Below are positions 41,874 to 49,747 of a DNA stretch of 64,000 nt, piece after piece (positions within the stretch are counted from its first letter, which is position 1; every line of letters begins with the position of its first letter). The notes under the pieces were generated by a model. The model did not search any database. It saw nothing but the letters and a program-made list of their open reading frames with translations, and had not been told where the DNA came from. The position numbers were made by a program, and so were the translations under genes. Source of the stretch: Catenulispora pinistramenti (lineage in GTDB: Bacteria; Actinomycetota; Actinomycetes; Streptomycetales; Catenulisporaceae); NCBI RefSeq assembly GCF_018274385.1, contig NZ_JAAFYZ010000011.1, positions 1-64,000 on the forward strand, given 5' to 3'.

Positions 41874-43486
41874 CGGGCCGCGGCTTCCCGAACGGTCAGG
41901 TCGATGATCTCGATGACGTGCTCGGGGCCGGACAGGACGCCGTCGTCGGTCGGGATCGTGACCGTCCGCGCCGCGTCCACGAGCTTGAGCCGGATCTCCA
42001 TCGTGCCGTCGCCGCTGGTCGCGGTGGTGGTTGTCGCACCGGGGCGGCGTGCGGCCAGAGCGTCGCCGAGGACGGCGAGGAACAGCCGGAACGCACGCTG
42101 GTCCAGGCCATCGGGCCCGGCCAGCTCCGACAGCAGCACGGGGCCGTCAGTGGTCAGCAGACGACGGGCCTGGGAGATCTCGGCCGCCTCGCGCTCGGCT
42201 TTCTCGGTCAGCAGCCGACGTCCGGCTTCGCGGTCGATCGCCTTGTTCGGGGCGCCGCGCCGCTCGTACGAGCCGGTCTCGCGCAGCCGGGGGCTGATCA
42301 GCAGGGGCTCGGCATCCGCCCAAGGGGTGCCCGGCGGGTACTCGGCCTGCTCCCAGACGTCCTCGGTCTGGGCGTCGAGGCTCAGGTGCCGGGCCGGCGC
42401 CAGGGCGAACGCCGCGCGCCACAGCCGATGCGCTGCGGCGTCGTCGGGAGCCTGGGCGAAGAAGCGGGCCAGGGCGCGGAAGTCCGCGGAGCGGTCGGAG
42501 CGTCCGCCGCGCCGTTCGTTCAGCGCGGCGACCGCGTTGATCAGGTTGGTGATGCCGCTGACCGCCGCGTTGCGCAGCAGCCGGGCCTGTGACGGCCGTC
42601 GCGCACCGATGCTGACGAACCACTCGCGCAGGCCCCGCCAGCGGTTCTCCCAGTCACGGGCCGCCGTGGCGACCGCCGCGGTGTAGATGTCGAAGGCGTC
42701 GGTGTCCGCGTGCGGGTCCGGTACGGCGTCCACGGCGTCGCGCAGGGCGGCGGCTTCGAGGACGCGGCCGATGCCGGCGGCTTCGACCCGCTCGATGAGG
42801 CCGGCGATCTGCGCACCGCGGTTGGCCAGATCGGCGATGAACTTGTCGATGTACTCGATCAGGCGGTCCTTGTAGGCGAGGAAAGCGTCCTCGTCGCCGT
42901 CGGTGAAGTCGACGGCGCGGCGCAGCGAGGACATGAACGCCTCGGCATTGTCAGCCAGCCCGGTGAACCGCTCGGTGAGCGCGAACAGCAGCAGCCCGAC
43001 TCCTGCCTGGTCCGGCGGGTCCGAAGACTCGGCGTGGACCACGAGCGCGGCCAACTGCCCGGCGATGTCGGCCAAGGCCACCGTCTGCAGCCGTCCGCGT
43101 TGCCCGAGGGCCTGCTCGTAGTGTTCGATCGCGGCCAGAGCCGCCTGCCCGTGCCGGGTCAGCTGGTAGATCTTGCGGGCGCGGTTGAAGTCCTCGACCG
43201 AGGTCACCCGGCCGGTATCGGCGTCTGAACGCAGGTTGCCCCACTCGACCAGCTTGTCCAGGGCCTGGACGAGCTGGTCGGAATCGGGCCGGTACGCCGC
43301 GGCGGGGCCGTCGTCGCCGTCCGCGGTCCCAGGCCAGTCGGCCAGGACGTCCTCGGGACGAAGATGGACGGTGAAACGCTGCTTGGCCAGGGCGAACACA
43401 CCCAGCACCCCGGCGTAGAGCGACTCGTTCGGCGTGCCCAGGTAGGCGAACGGCTGCGGTGTCGGTACGTCGGTCACGCCAGACAT
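41870..43486 (-). CDS. jetA: Wadjet component JetA (DUF2397/TIGR02677)
   Basis: 538 residues beginning PQPFAYLGTPNESLYAGVLGVFALAKQRFTVHLRPEDVL, the typical TIGR02677 start. Further on are LVEWGNLRSDADTGRVTSVEDFNRARKIYQLTRHGQ (winged-helix-like) and YKDRLIEYIDKFIADLANRG. JetA is the kleisin-like subunit linking the SMC arms. It is the first gene of the operon in the conserved order jetA-jetB-jetC-jetD. The upstream 71-codon frame overlaps its start by 13 bp. The promoter should lie in 43490-43800, shared divergently with the next gene. Confidence 0.9.
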   Translation of the reverse strand: MSGVTDVPTPQPFAYLGTPNESLYAGVLGVFALAKQRFTVHLRPEDVLADWPGTADGDDGPAAAYRPDSDQLVQALDKLVEWGNLRSDADTGRVTSVEDFNRARKIYQLTRHGQAALAAIEHYEQALGQRGRLQTVALADIAGQLAALVVHAESSDPPDQAGVGLLLFALTERFTGLADNAEAFMSSLRRAVDFTDGDEDAFLAYKDRLIEYIDKFIADLANRGAQIAGLIERVEAAGIGRVLEAAALRDAVDAVPDPHADTDAFDIYTAAVATAARDWENRWRGLREWFVSIGARRPSQARLLRNAAVSGITNLINAVAALNERRGGRSDRSADFRALARFFAQAPDDAAAHRLWRAAFALAPARHLSLDAQTEDVWEQAEYPPGTPWADAEPLLISPRLRETGSYERRGAPNKAIDREAGRRLLTEKAEREAAEISQARRLLTTDGPVLLSELAGPDGLDQRAFRLFLAVLGDALAARRPGATTTTATSGDGTMEIRLKLVDAARTVTIPTDDGVLSGPEHVIEIIDLTVREAAAR

Positions 43487-43689
43487 TTTGCCAGCTCGGT
43501 GGTCATAGTCTGGGCCAAACGGGTGAATGGGGCCTGGGCCTGCCGCCTCGATCGCCGTAGCCGCGAGTAGTGAAAACCGGCCCGTTTCAGCATGGGATCG
43601 CCCTCAAGCGCGTCAGCGAGATCTTCCAGGTCCACCGGGACCGGTTTCAGGCTGCCCTCGCCGCTCTCCATGCTCGTGAGTTCAGACAT
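43474..43689 (-). CDS. Possible small ORF upstream of jetA
   Basis: 71 codons from ATG 43689; ATG 43671 is also possible. The first 30 residues (SLKPVPVDLEDLADALEGDP) have good codon usage and resemble the start of UPF0158-type proteins. After that the frame becomes Arg-rich and loses the family pattern, so it may be a truncated remnant. It overlaps jetA by 13 bp in another frame and could couple jetA translation. No ribosome-binding site is clear. Confidence 0.3.
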   Translation of the reverse strand: MSELTSMESGEGSLKPVPVDLEDLADALEGDPMLKRAGFHYSRLRRSRRQAQAPFTRLAQTMTTELAKCLA

Positions 43690-43799
43690 CGTCGGCGCGC
43701 GGCAGGCCGGGACCAAAATCGGCCGGCCTTGTTTCGTTGCGTATCGCCGGTATGGGCAATGGGACCGTGGAGGCGTCGCGGGGTTGGCAGGATGGGATC

Positions 43800-45731
43800 G
43801 TGCACGATCTCTTCAGTTCTCTGGCGCACCATGTCGCATCGCTTCCGCAGGATGGGGTCGATGCGCTGATGGGTGCCCGGCCCGATGTCGCCGAGGTGCT
43901 GTTCGGCGATGTACCCGACGGGCAGGAAGCGCAGGCCGATGTCGGGTCGATCACCGAGGCGCTGGTGGATCCCGATGGGGCCGCCGAGGCGGTGCTGCGG
44001 CTCTCCCGGCCCGCGGTCCAGGTGCTCATGGCATTGGTCGACGCGGCTGAGGGGGACTACGGCGGGCTTCGTCACCGGTTCGGCGGGCTGGGGTTCGCCG
44101 ACCTGGCGCGCAGGGGAGCCGGCGGGATCGGAGTCACGGAGGTCATTCGAGTGCTGTCGATGGCCGGGGGTGCGGTCGAGGTGGATCCGCACTCGGCGCG
44201 GGCCGCGCTGTGTGAGTCGCTGACGGCGGCTGCCAGGCCTGCCGCGATGGCGGAGTTCGACCGGATTCTCGTTCGCTTGACGGATTCCTGCCTGGTGTGG
44301 CCGGAACCCGGGGGCCGGTCTTTCCGGATCCATGACGTCGTGATGGACGTCCTGCCCGAACCGGCACCGGAGTGGGAAGGTTTCGACCTGGTGCAGCCGC
44401 TGCCGGAGGTGGCGCGTCGCCTCCCGGTCGCGGACGTCGCCGGCGAGGCGCAGGCCGCGGCGATCGCGGCCCTGGACAGCGCCGAGCGGCTGCTCAGGCA
44501 GGTCGCAACCGATGCGGTGCCGTTACTCAAGGCCGGCGGGGTCGGCGTTCGCGAGGTCAAACGGCTCGTGCGGGCCAGCGGACTGGCCGAGGAGGCGATC
44601 AGGTTCTGGCTGTACATCGCGGACAGCGCCGGCCTCGTGGCGTGCCAGGACGACAAGCTGTGGGCGACGCCGGAATACGACCAGTGGATCTCGGCCGAGC
44701 CGAGCCAGCGCTACGCGGCGTTACTCGGGGCGTGGCTGACCCTGCCGACGTCGGTGCTCGGCCCGTTCGCCTTGACTGATGCGGCGGGGAAGCCGCCCGC
44801 GGTGTTGTCCGACTCTGCGTTCGACGGCGTCGGGCACTACGTTCGGGCGGTCGTCCTGGAACTGATGGCCACCTGTGGCGGCGGTGCGGTCGTGGAGGCC
44901 GGATCCTTGGCCGATGCGCTGGTGTGGCGGATGCCTCTGCTCATGGACCCGGAAGACGAAGGGATTGCCTGCGGCTGCGGCGAGTGTGACAGTCAGCCGG
45001 CCGGCGGTGGCTTGTCGGGAAAGGAAGCGGCCACCGCTGCCGTGGCCAGCGTGTTCGCCGAAGGCGGCCTCCTCGGCGCCGTGGCGTTCGGCGCGCTCGC
45101 GCCGGTCGCTCGCACACTTCTCACCGGATCGCAGGATGACGTCTCGGCCATGGCGGCTGACATCGCCGCGGCGTTGACCGCGACGGTGCCGAAGTCTGTT
45201 GGCCATGTCCGGTTGCAGAGCGACATGACTGTGGTGGCGGCCGGGTTGCCGTCAGCCAGGCTGACGGCGTTCTTCGACGCCACCGCCGAGCGCGAAGCCG
45301 CCGGCGCCGCGACGGTCTGGCGGATCACCGACAGCTCGGTTCGCAGATGGCTGGACTCAGGTCGCTCGGCCGAGGAACTGCGCTCGGGTCTGGCGGAATT
45401 CTGTGTGGATGAGCCGTCTCAGGCTCTGAGCTACCTCATCGACGACGCCGCCCGGCGCCACGGCCTGGTGGACGTGATCGCCGCCCAGGCCGTGATCGTG
45501 ACCGCCGATGAGAAACTCGGCGACGAACTGGCGATGGTCCCTGTTCTGGTCCGCCTCGGCGTGCGCCGCATCGCCGGCACCGTACTGGTCCTGGACGCGC
45601 CCCAGCAGGAAGTACTCAGCGTGCTGCGATTCGCCGGATATCTGCCGTCTGCCCACCAAGCGGACGGCGCGGTGACAGTGACCGCGGTCGCCCCGCCCAG
45701 AGCTTCGCCCGAGGCTGTGCCGCGGTTCTGA
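43800..45731 (+). CDS. Helicase-associated (XPB/Ssl2-like, Helicase_C_3) domain protein
   Basis: About 643 residues from GTG 43800, with AGGATGG just upstream; ATG 43752 is in frame. The C-terminal segment VGHVRLQSDMTVVAAGLPSARL followed by TVWRITDSSVRRWLDSGRSAEELRSGL and a terminal Thr/Val-rich strand is typical of actinobacterial proteins with this domain, e.g. Rv0862c. The helicase motor itself is absent. A central GCGECD-type Cys cluster near 395-400 is notable. Function is unproven; a DNA-binding role is inferred from the winged-helix-like parts. It is divergent from the Jet operon but usually a housekeeping gene. Confidence 0.75.
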   Translation: MHDLFSSLAHHVASLPQDGVDALMGARPDVAEVLFGDVPDGQEAQADVGSITEALVDPDGAAEAVLRLSRPAVQVLMALVDAAEGDYGGLRHRFGGLGFADLARRGAGGIGVTEVIRVLSMAGGAVEVDPHSARAALCESLTAAARPAAMAEFDRILVRLTDSCLVWPEPGGRSFRIHDVVMDVLPEPAPEWEGFDLVQPLPEVARRLPVADVAGEAQAAAIAALDSAERLLRQVATDAVPLLKAGGVGVREVKRLVRASGLAEEAIRFWLYIADSAGLVACQDDKLWATPEYDQWISAEPSQRYAALLGAWLTLPTSVLGPFALTDAAGKPPAVLSDSAFDGVGHYVRAVVLELMATCGGGAVVEAGSLADALVWRMPLLMDPEDEGIACGCGECDSQPAGGGLSGKEAATAAVASVFAEGGLLGAVAFGALAPVARTLLTGSQDDVSAMAADIAAALTATVPKSVGHVRLQSDMTVVAAGLPSARLTAFFDATAEREAAGAATVWRITDSSVRRWLDSGRSAEELRSGLAEFCVDEPSQALSYLIDDAARRHGLVDVIAAQAVIVTADEKLGDELAMVPVLVRLGVRRIAGTVLVLDAPQQEVLSVLRFAGYLPSAHQADGAVTVTAVAPPRASPEAVPRF

Positions 45732-45780
45732 CCCGCGCTATGGCAATCGTCGTGACGCGCTGCTGTCACTGAGGGCATCA

Positions 45781-45872
45781 CGGCAGGTCGGCGGTGTTCA
45801 CGTAGCGCGAGATCAGCTCCACAATCAGTGCGAATCGTCCTGCTCCGGATATCTCCGGAACAGGCCGATTCG
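45781..45872. repeat. Hairpin-plus-box repeat, copy 3
   Basis: GAGATCAGCTCCACAA (45809-45824) matches the box of copies 1 and 2, and GCAGGTCGGCGGTGTTCACGTAG matches the left part of copy 2. The following hairpin (45830-45872, GCGAATCG ... CGATTCGC) has a quite different sequence but the same position. It lies 49 bp after the helicase-associated gene. Confidence 0.65.
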
Positions 45873-45903
45873 CCGTCTGCGCCGCACCGCATAGGTTGAA
45901 GCA

Positions 45904-46053
45904 ATGACGATCACGCAGCTTGATCAAGAACTCGTCGCGGCGTGGTGTGAGCAGCGGGTTCCCGTCCACGCTCGGCATCAGGTCACCGTGGGCCACACCA
46001 CGCGGGGGGCATCCGTCACGCTCGTCGTTACCTCGACGTACGACGGTGCGTGA
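45904..46053 (+). pseudogene. DUF3024-like N-terminal fragment
   Basis: ATG 45904 gives 49 residues, MTITQLDQELVAAWCEQRVP then VHARHQVTVG. I recognise the N-terminal pattern of actinobacterial DUF3024 proteins (AxWCxxRVPxHxRxQ..V). The family normally runs to 100 or more residues, with a conserved Arg/Trp-rich second half that is absent here. It is probably truncated, although a short functional peptide is possible. Function unknown. Confidence 0.45.
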
Positions 46054-46069
46054 GTGTACAAAGTCGTTC

Positions 46070-46690
46070 ATGGACTCCGTAGCCCCTGAGCTGGGACCGA
46101 TCACCTACCGCCTCGGCCTGGGGGAGGATTGGTACCGGATTCGGCTGGATGAGCACGCCGAGGCTGACGTCAAAGCCTTCCTGGACGTGATGTTCGACGG
46201 TCTGCCCGCCGATGCGGCCGAGCAAGTCAGGACCCTGCTCTCGGTGCGGTTCGCGACGCAGATCGCCGCGGCTCGTGCCAGGCGCGGGATCGAGATGCTG
46301 GTGCCGGCGCCGAAACCCGGGGGCGCCGCGCTGCCCGGCGCCGCGGTACTGATCGCCGAGGTCGTGATTCCGACGTCGGTCGTGCCCGATCCGGTCGAGG
46401 TCGCCGCCCGGGTGGCGCAGGGCTCCGCTGGTGCCCGTACCGGTGTCGTCGCGGGTTCGGTCGCGGTGCGGATCGATCACACGGCCGCTGACACCGAGGC
46501 GGACGGGGAAGACGGGGAACCCGAGTCATCGACTCCCAAGCGCATCGAATACGTGGTCGCGGTGCCGAACGACCCCCGCTGGCTGTCGATCGATCTGAGT
46601 GTGCGGGCCGTCGAGGGGTTCGATGTGGAGCGGATGATCGCAGAGTTCGATGAAGCGGTCGCGGGGCTGGACTGGTCTGAGGCGGAGTAG
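46070..46690 (+). CDS. Hypothetical protein
   Basis: 206 residues from ATG 46070; the frame is open further upstream without typical coding sequence. Not recognised. ITYRLGLGEDWYRIRLDEHAEADVKAFLD near the start and RWLSIDLSVRAVEGFDVERMIAEFDEAVAGLDW at the end suggest an alpha/beta protein. An acidic spacer (ADTEADGEDGEPESSTPK) precedes the C-terminal strand region. No signal peptide or membrane segment. The pattern resembles small proteins linked to type VII secretion loci, but no such genes are adjacent and I would not assign it. Confidence 0.6.
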   Translation: MDSVAPELGPITYRLGLGEDWYRIRLDEHAEADVKAFLDVMFDGLPADAAEQVRTLLSVRFATQIAAARARRGIEMLVPAPKPGGAALPGAAVLIAEVVIPTSVVPDPVEVAARVAQGSAGARTGVVAGSVAVRIDHTAADTEADGEDGEPESSTPKRIEYVVAVPNDPRWLSIDLSVRAVEGFDVERMIAEFDEAVAGLDWSEAE

Positions 46691-46713
46691 TCACCTTCTG
46701 ATTTCATGTGCCC

Positions 46714-47337
46714 ATGACTCAGGACAGCGTGGCCATACCCGCCAAGGAGTTCTACGCGAAGCGCACTCGCCACTACCTCGCCGAGCGGGGCCTGGACGAG
46801 CAGGTGCTGGCCGCGGTGTCGATTCAGCCCGCCGGGCAGTCGCAGGACACGATGAATCGGAGTATCGGCGGTGCGGTCGGGAGTGTGGCTGGGGGCGTGG
46901 CCGGGGGTGCGCTCGGCGGGGGCGGCCAGGGGACGGAGATGCTGCCGCTGATCGGGAGCAAGGTGGGGCGTAGCGTCGCCAACGGTCTGAACGCCGGGCG
47001 CGAGGTGCCCGTCGGCCGGGCGACGTGGGCTGACGGGCAGCTGCCGAAGAACGGGTTGCTGGTGCTGACCAGCGGGCGGCTGCTGGTGTTCTCGAAGGCC
47101 GCGATGGGGTTGTTCAGTGCCAAGCCGAAGACGGCGGCGATGGACATCCCGCTGGGCGAGGTGAGTGGCGTGTCAGAGCCCGTGGAAGTGCGGGTCGCGG
47201 GGATGAACACGGTGCAGGTGGCGATCGGGCTGCGCTCCGGAGGGGCCTTGCGGATCGAGTTCCCGATGGTGGCGGTCAAGAACGGCACCGCGCTGGTGGC
47301 GGAGTTGGTCCGGCGGATCGCGCCGACCGCGGGCTAG
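46714..47337 (+). CDS. Hypothetical protein with Gly-rich segment and PH-like C-terminus
   Basis: 207 residues. An N-terminal helix region is followed by a Gly/Ala/Val-rich segment (about 47-70, SIGGAVGSVAGGVAGGALGG), which could be a membrane-associated glycine zipper. A beta-rich C-terminus (about 100-205, LVLTSGRLLVFSK ... MDIPLGEVSGVSEP) resembles bacterial PH-like domains. Its last codon and stop form the CTAG at the left end of the inverted-repeat element, so the element begins exactly at the stop codon. Confidence 0.6.
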   Translation: MTQDSVAIPAKEFYAKRTRHYLAERGLDEQVLAAVSIQPAGQSQDTMNRSIGGAVGSVAGGVAGGALGGGGQGTEMLPLIGSKVGRSVANGLNAGREVPVGRATWADGQLPKNGLLVLTSGRLLVFSKAAMGLFSAKPKTAAMDIPLGEVSGVSEPVEVRVAGMNTVQVAIGLRSGGALRIEFPMVAVKNGTALVAELVRRIAPTAG

Positions 47338-47528
47338 ATGATTGATTCCTGGGGGTACCGGCGCGAAACGGCTGATCAGCGGCGCCTGGCCGCCCCGGCC
47401 GGCCCCCCGAAGCCAACCAGGCTGAGGGCGGCCGTCCGGGTCACCCATGCTTGCTGCTGAGCCGTTTCGCAATTTCACGTGTCAGCGGCGGTTCCGTATG
47501 CCGGAACCCCCAGGAATCAATCATCTAG
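47334..47528. repeat. Inverted-repeat (MITE-like) element, copy B, intact
   Basis: 195 bp with terminal inverted repeats of 29 bp differing at one base (left starts CTAGATGATTGATTCCTG; right end 47500-47528). The CTAG at both ends may be a target duplication or part of the repeat. The interior is GC-rich and capable of extensive base pairing, with GGCGGCCGTC and complementary blocks. It contains no transposase and has the same length class as copy A before its disruption. It also provides a likely terminator for the upstream gene. Confidence 0.8.
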
Positions 47529-47700
47529 AACTCCAGATCCACGGCAGTGACTGCCGATGACACGCACGTCCAACTGTGTAATCAGTGTGCTGTGATTATG
47601 CCGCCCGCCTGCGACACTACTGACGGTGTCAGTCACCTCACACCCTTGGAGTGACCTCACCCCACCCCACACGCACCACGACCTCGCGAAGGGAAAAATC

Positions 47701-49047
47701 ATGTCCCTCCTCCTGTACAGCAGATCCCGGCGCCGGATGCGGGCGACCATGGCGGCGGTGGCCGTGCTCGCGGCGGCGGCCGCCACCACCGGTGCGATGG
47801 CCGGGTCGGCGCAGGCCGCGGCGACCGGCTCCCACTGGACCGAGAACCTTTCCCAGGTGCGGTCCTCCGACTTCAACGTCGCCTGGACCGGCGAGGCGCT
47901 GACGGTCAAGGACAGCCGGGTGCACGCGACGTCGGCGCAGGACACCCGCGGCTACGGCCAGGACGTCCTGCCCGCGCACAGCCTCGCCTCTCCGGCGAAC
48001 CAGGTCGTGGTGACGCTGACCGCGAGCCGGCCGGCCGGCTCCGAGGCGCAGGTGGACGTCCGCGGCCTCGGGCTGAACGGGAAGTGGACGCAGTGGACGT
48101 CCGCGCGGGCGACCGGGGCGACCCGGCTGCCGGAGTCGGTGACCAAGGTGCAGGCGCGCATAACGTTGCGGAACGGCGCGCAGGGAGCTGTGCCGGGTAT
48201 CAGCAAGCTGACTCTGGACGCCGCCGACGTCGCCGGTGCCGTGCCGCAACTCGCCCCGGCATCGGAGTCCTACCAGGTCTACGCCACCCGTGAGGGCCTG
48301 GTCGGCGGCACGACCGCGAACGGCCACGTGATCCAGCCGAACGACCACTTCGTGGCGCTGCCCTCGGGCACCGCGCTGTCGCCGAACGGCAGTGGCGACT
48401 ACTCGGTCCAGGTCTGCGGCCCGAGCACCTGTGAGACGGCGCCGGTCTGGGACGTCGGCCCGTGGAACACGCACGACGACTACTGGGACGCCAGCCGGGC
48501 CGAGTTCACCGACCTGCCGCAGGGCGAGCCGGAGGCGCAGGCCGCGTACCAGAACGGCTACAACGGCGGCCACGACGAGTTCGGCCGCAGCGTCTCCAAC
48601 CCCGCGGGCATCGACCTCGCCGACGGCACCTTCTACAACATCGGCCTGAACGACAACGGCTGGGTCACCGTGACCTACCTGTGGACCGGCGGCGGTGGCG
48701 GCAGCGGCCCGTCGGTCACCGGCATCGGCCAGTGCGCCACCTCGTCCAACGCCGACTGCTCCGGTGCCGCGGCCGGCGACGGTTCGGACTGCTACAGCGG
48801 CCACTTCTGCATCTACACCGGCCCGAACTACACCGGCACCGTGTTCTCCTTCTACCACTGCCAGTACAACGGCGGTGACTGGGCTCTGCAGAACTGGGAC
48901 GCGGCCGGGTCCTACATCAACGACAACTCCGGTGGGACCGACGCCGATACCAAGGACCAGAACCACAACGTCATCACCGCATCCGCACCGGGTGACAGAA
49001 ACACGAACTACGACTTCAATCCGGTCTACTACATCCAAGCATGCTGA
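47701..49047 (+). CDS. Secreted protein with C-terminal I36-type peptidase-inhibitor domain
   Basis: 448 residues. The signal peptide is clear: SRSRRRMRATMAAVAVLAAAAATTG, cleavage near AQA-A about residue 40. The central part (about 170-330) has YQVYATREGLVGGTT, VWDVGPWNTHDDYWD and NPAGIDLADGTFYNIGL. I recall this from actinobacterial secreted proteins of double-psi barrel type. A Gly-rich linker then leads to a Cys-rich C-terminal domain (about 350-448, CYSGHFCIYTGPNYTG) typical of inhibitor family I36. ATG 47701 has GAAGGGA upstream. It may inhibit extracellular proteases; this is inferred from the domain only. Confidence 0.8.
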   Translation: MSLLLYSRSRRRMRATMAAVAVLAAAAATTGAMAGSAQAAATGSHWTENLSQVRSSDFNVAWTGEALTVKDSRVHATSAQDTRGYGQDVLPAHSLASPANQVVVTLTASRPAGSEAQVDVRGLGLNGKWTQWTSARATGATRLPESVTKVQARITLRNGAQGAVPGISKLTLDAADVAGAVPQLAPASESYQVYATREGLVGGTTANGHVIQPNDHFVALPSGTALSPNGSGDYSVQVCGPSTCETAPVWDVGPWNTHDDYWDASRAEFTDLPQGEPEAQAAYQNGYNGGHDEFGRSVSNPAGIDLADGTFYNIGLNDNGWVTVTYLWTGGGGGSGPSVTGIGQCATSSNADCSGAAAGDGSDCYSGHFCIYTGPNYTGTVFSFYHCQYNGGDWALQNWDAAGSYINDNSGGTDADTKDQNHNVITASAPGDRNTNYDFNPVYYIQAC

Positions 49048-49090
49048 TTTCGTGAGGCAGATGTAGTGAGGCACCGGGGGCGTGCGCTGG

Positions 49091-49585
49091 TCACGCGACC
49101 AGCGCACGCGCCCAGTGCTGCGTGTCGGCGTACTCCCGCATCGTCACGATCTTCTCGTCGCGGACGACGAACACGGCGATGTTCTTCTGGTCGTAGGTAC
49201 GGCCGGTCTTGCCGACACCCCAGGAGTGCCACTCGATCAGTACCTGCTCGCCCTGGTCGAAGACGTTGGTGACTTGCAGACCGACCTCGTGGGCGGGGTC
49301 GAAGTGGGCGAAGGCGGTGCCCAGGAAGCCGTCGATGACCTGGTCGCGGCCCTGCCAGGTGCCGGAGATCGGGAGGTCGCCGGGGTACCAGACGGAGCCG
49401 TCCTCGGCCCAGCAGTCGCGGATCGTGTCCTGGTCGCCGTCGGCGAGGGCCGCGAAGTAGCGGAGGACGAGCAGCCGCGGCGTGCTGGCGGCTGTGGCGG
49501 CTGTGGCAGCTGTAGTAGCGGTGCCAACCGTTGTAGCCGCGGTCGCTGTAGGAGCAGTAGGTGTGGTGTCCGTGGTCGTGTTCAT
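49091..49585 (-). CDS. SnoaL-like (NTF2 fold) polyketide-cyclase-type protein
   Basis: 164 residues from ATG 49585, with AAGGAGA 9 bp upstream. After a Thr/Ala-rich start of about 35 residues, encoded by a simple-sequence tract that may vary, the domain reads VLRYFAALADGDQDTIRDCWAEDGSVWYPGDLPISGTWQGRDQVIDGFLG, a standard SnoaL-like alpha+beta barrel. The domain continues with EYADTQHWARAL. These proteins act as small cyclases, isomerases or ligand binders; the substrate is unknown. It is single and not near polyketide genes. Confidence 0.8.
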   Translation of the reverse strand: MNTTTDTTPTAPTATAATTVGTATTAATAATAASTPRLLVLRYFAALADGDQDTIRDCWAEDGSVWYPGDLPISGTWQGRDQVIDGFLGTAFAHFDPAHEVGLQVTNVFDQGEQVLIEWHSWGVGKTGRTYDQKNIAVFVVRDEKIVTMREYADTQHWARALVA

Positions 49586-49697
49586 CGCGCTGTCTCTCCT
49601 TGATCCGACTGGCCGTCGGCGGTTCCCCGCCGGCACATCTCCAGTTCAGCGCAATAGATCGCGGCGACCAATGGGCAGTCCGCTCTCGCATCCATCA

Positions 49698-49729
49698 TGG
49701 ATCGTGATGGTTGTGGATCGTGATGGTTG
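49698..49729. repeat. Tandem 16-bp duplication
   Basis: TGGATCGTGATGGTTG is present twice in direct, perfect tandem in the non-coding gap between the SnoaL-like and ligase genes. It may be a slippage product or a paired binding site. Confidence 0.6.
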
Positions 49730-49747
49730 GAAAGCCGCATGTCAGCC

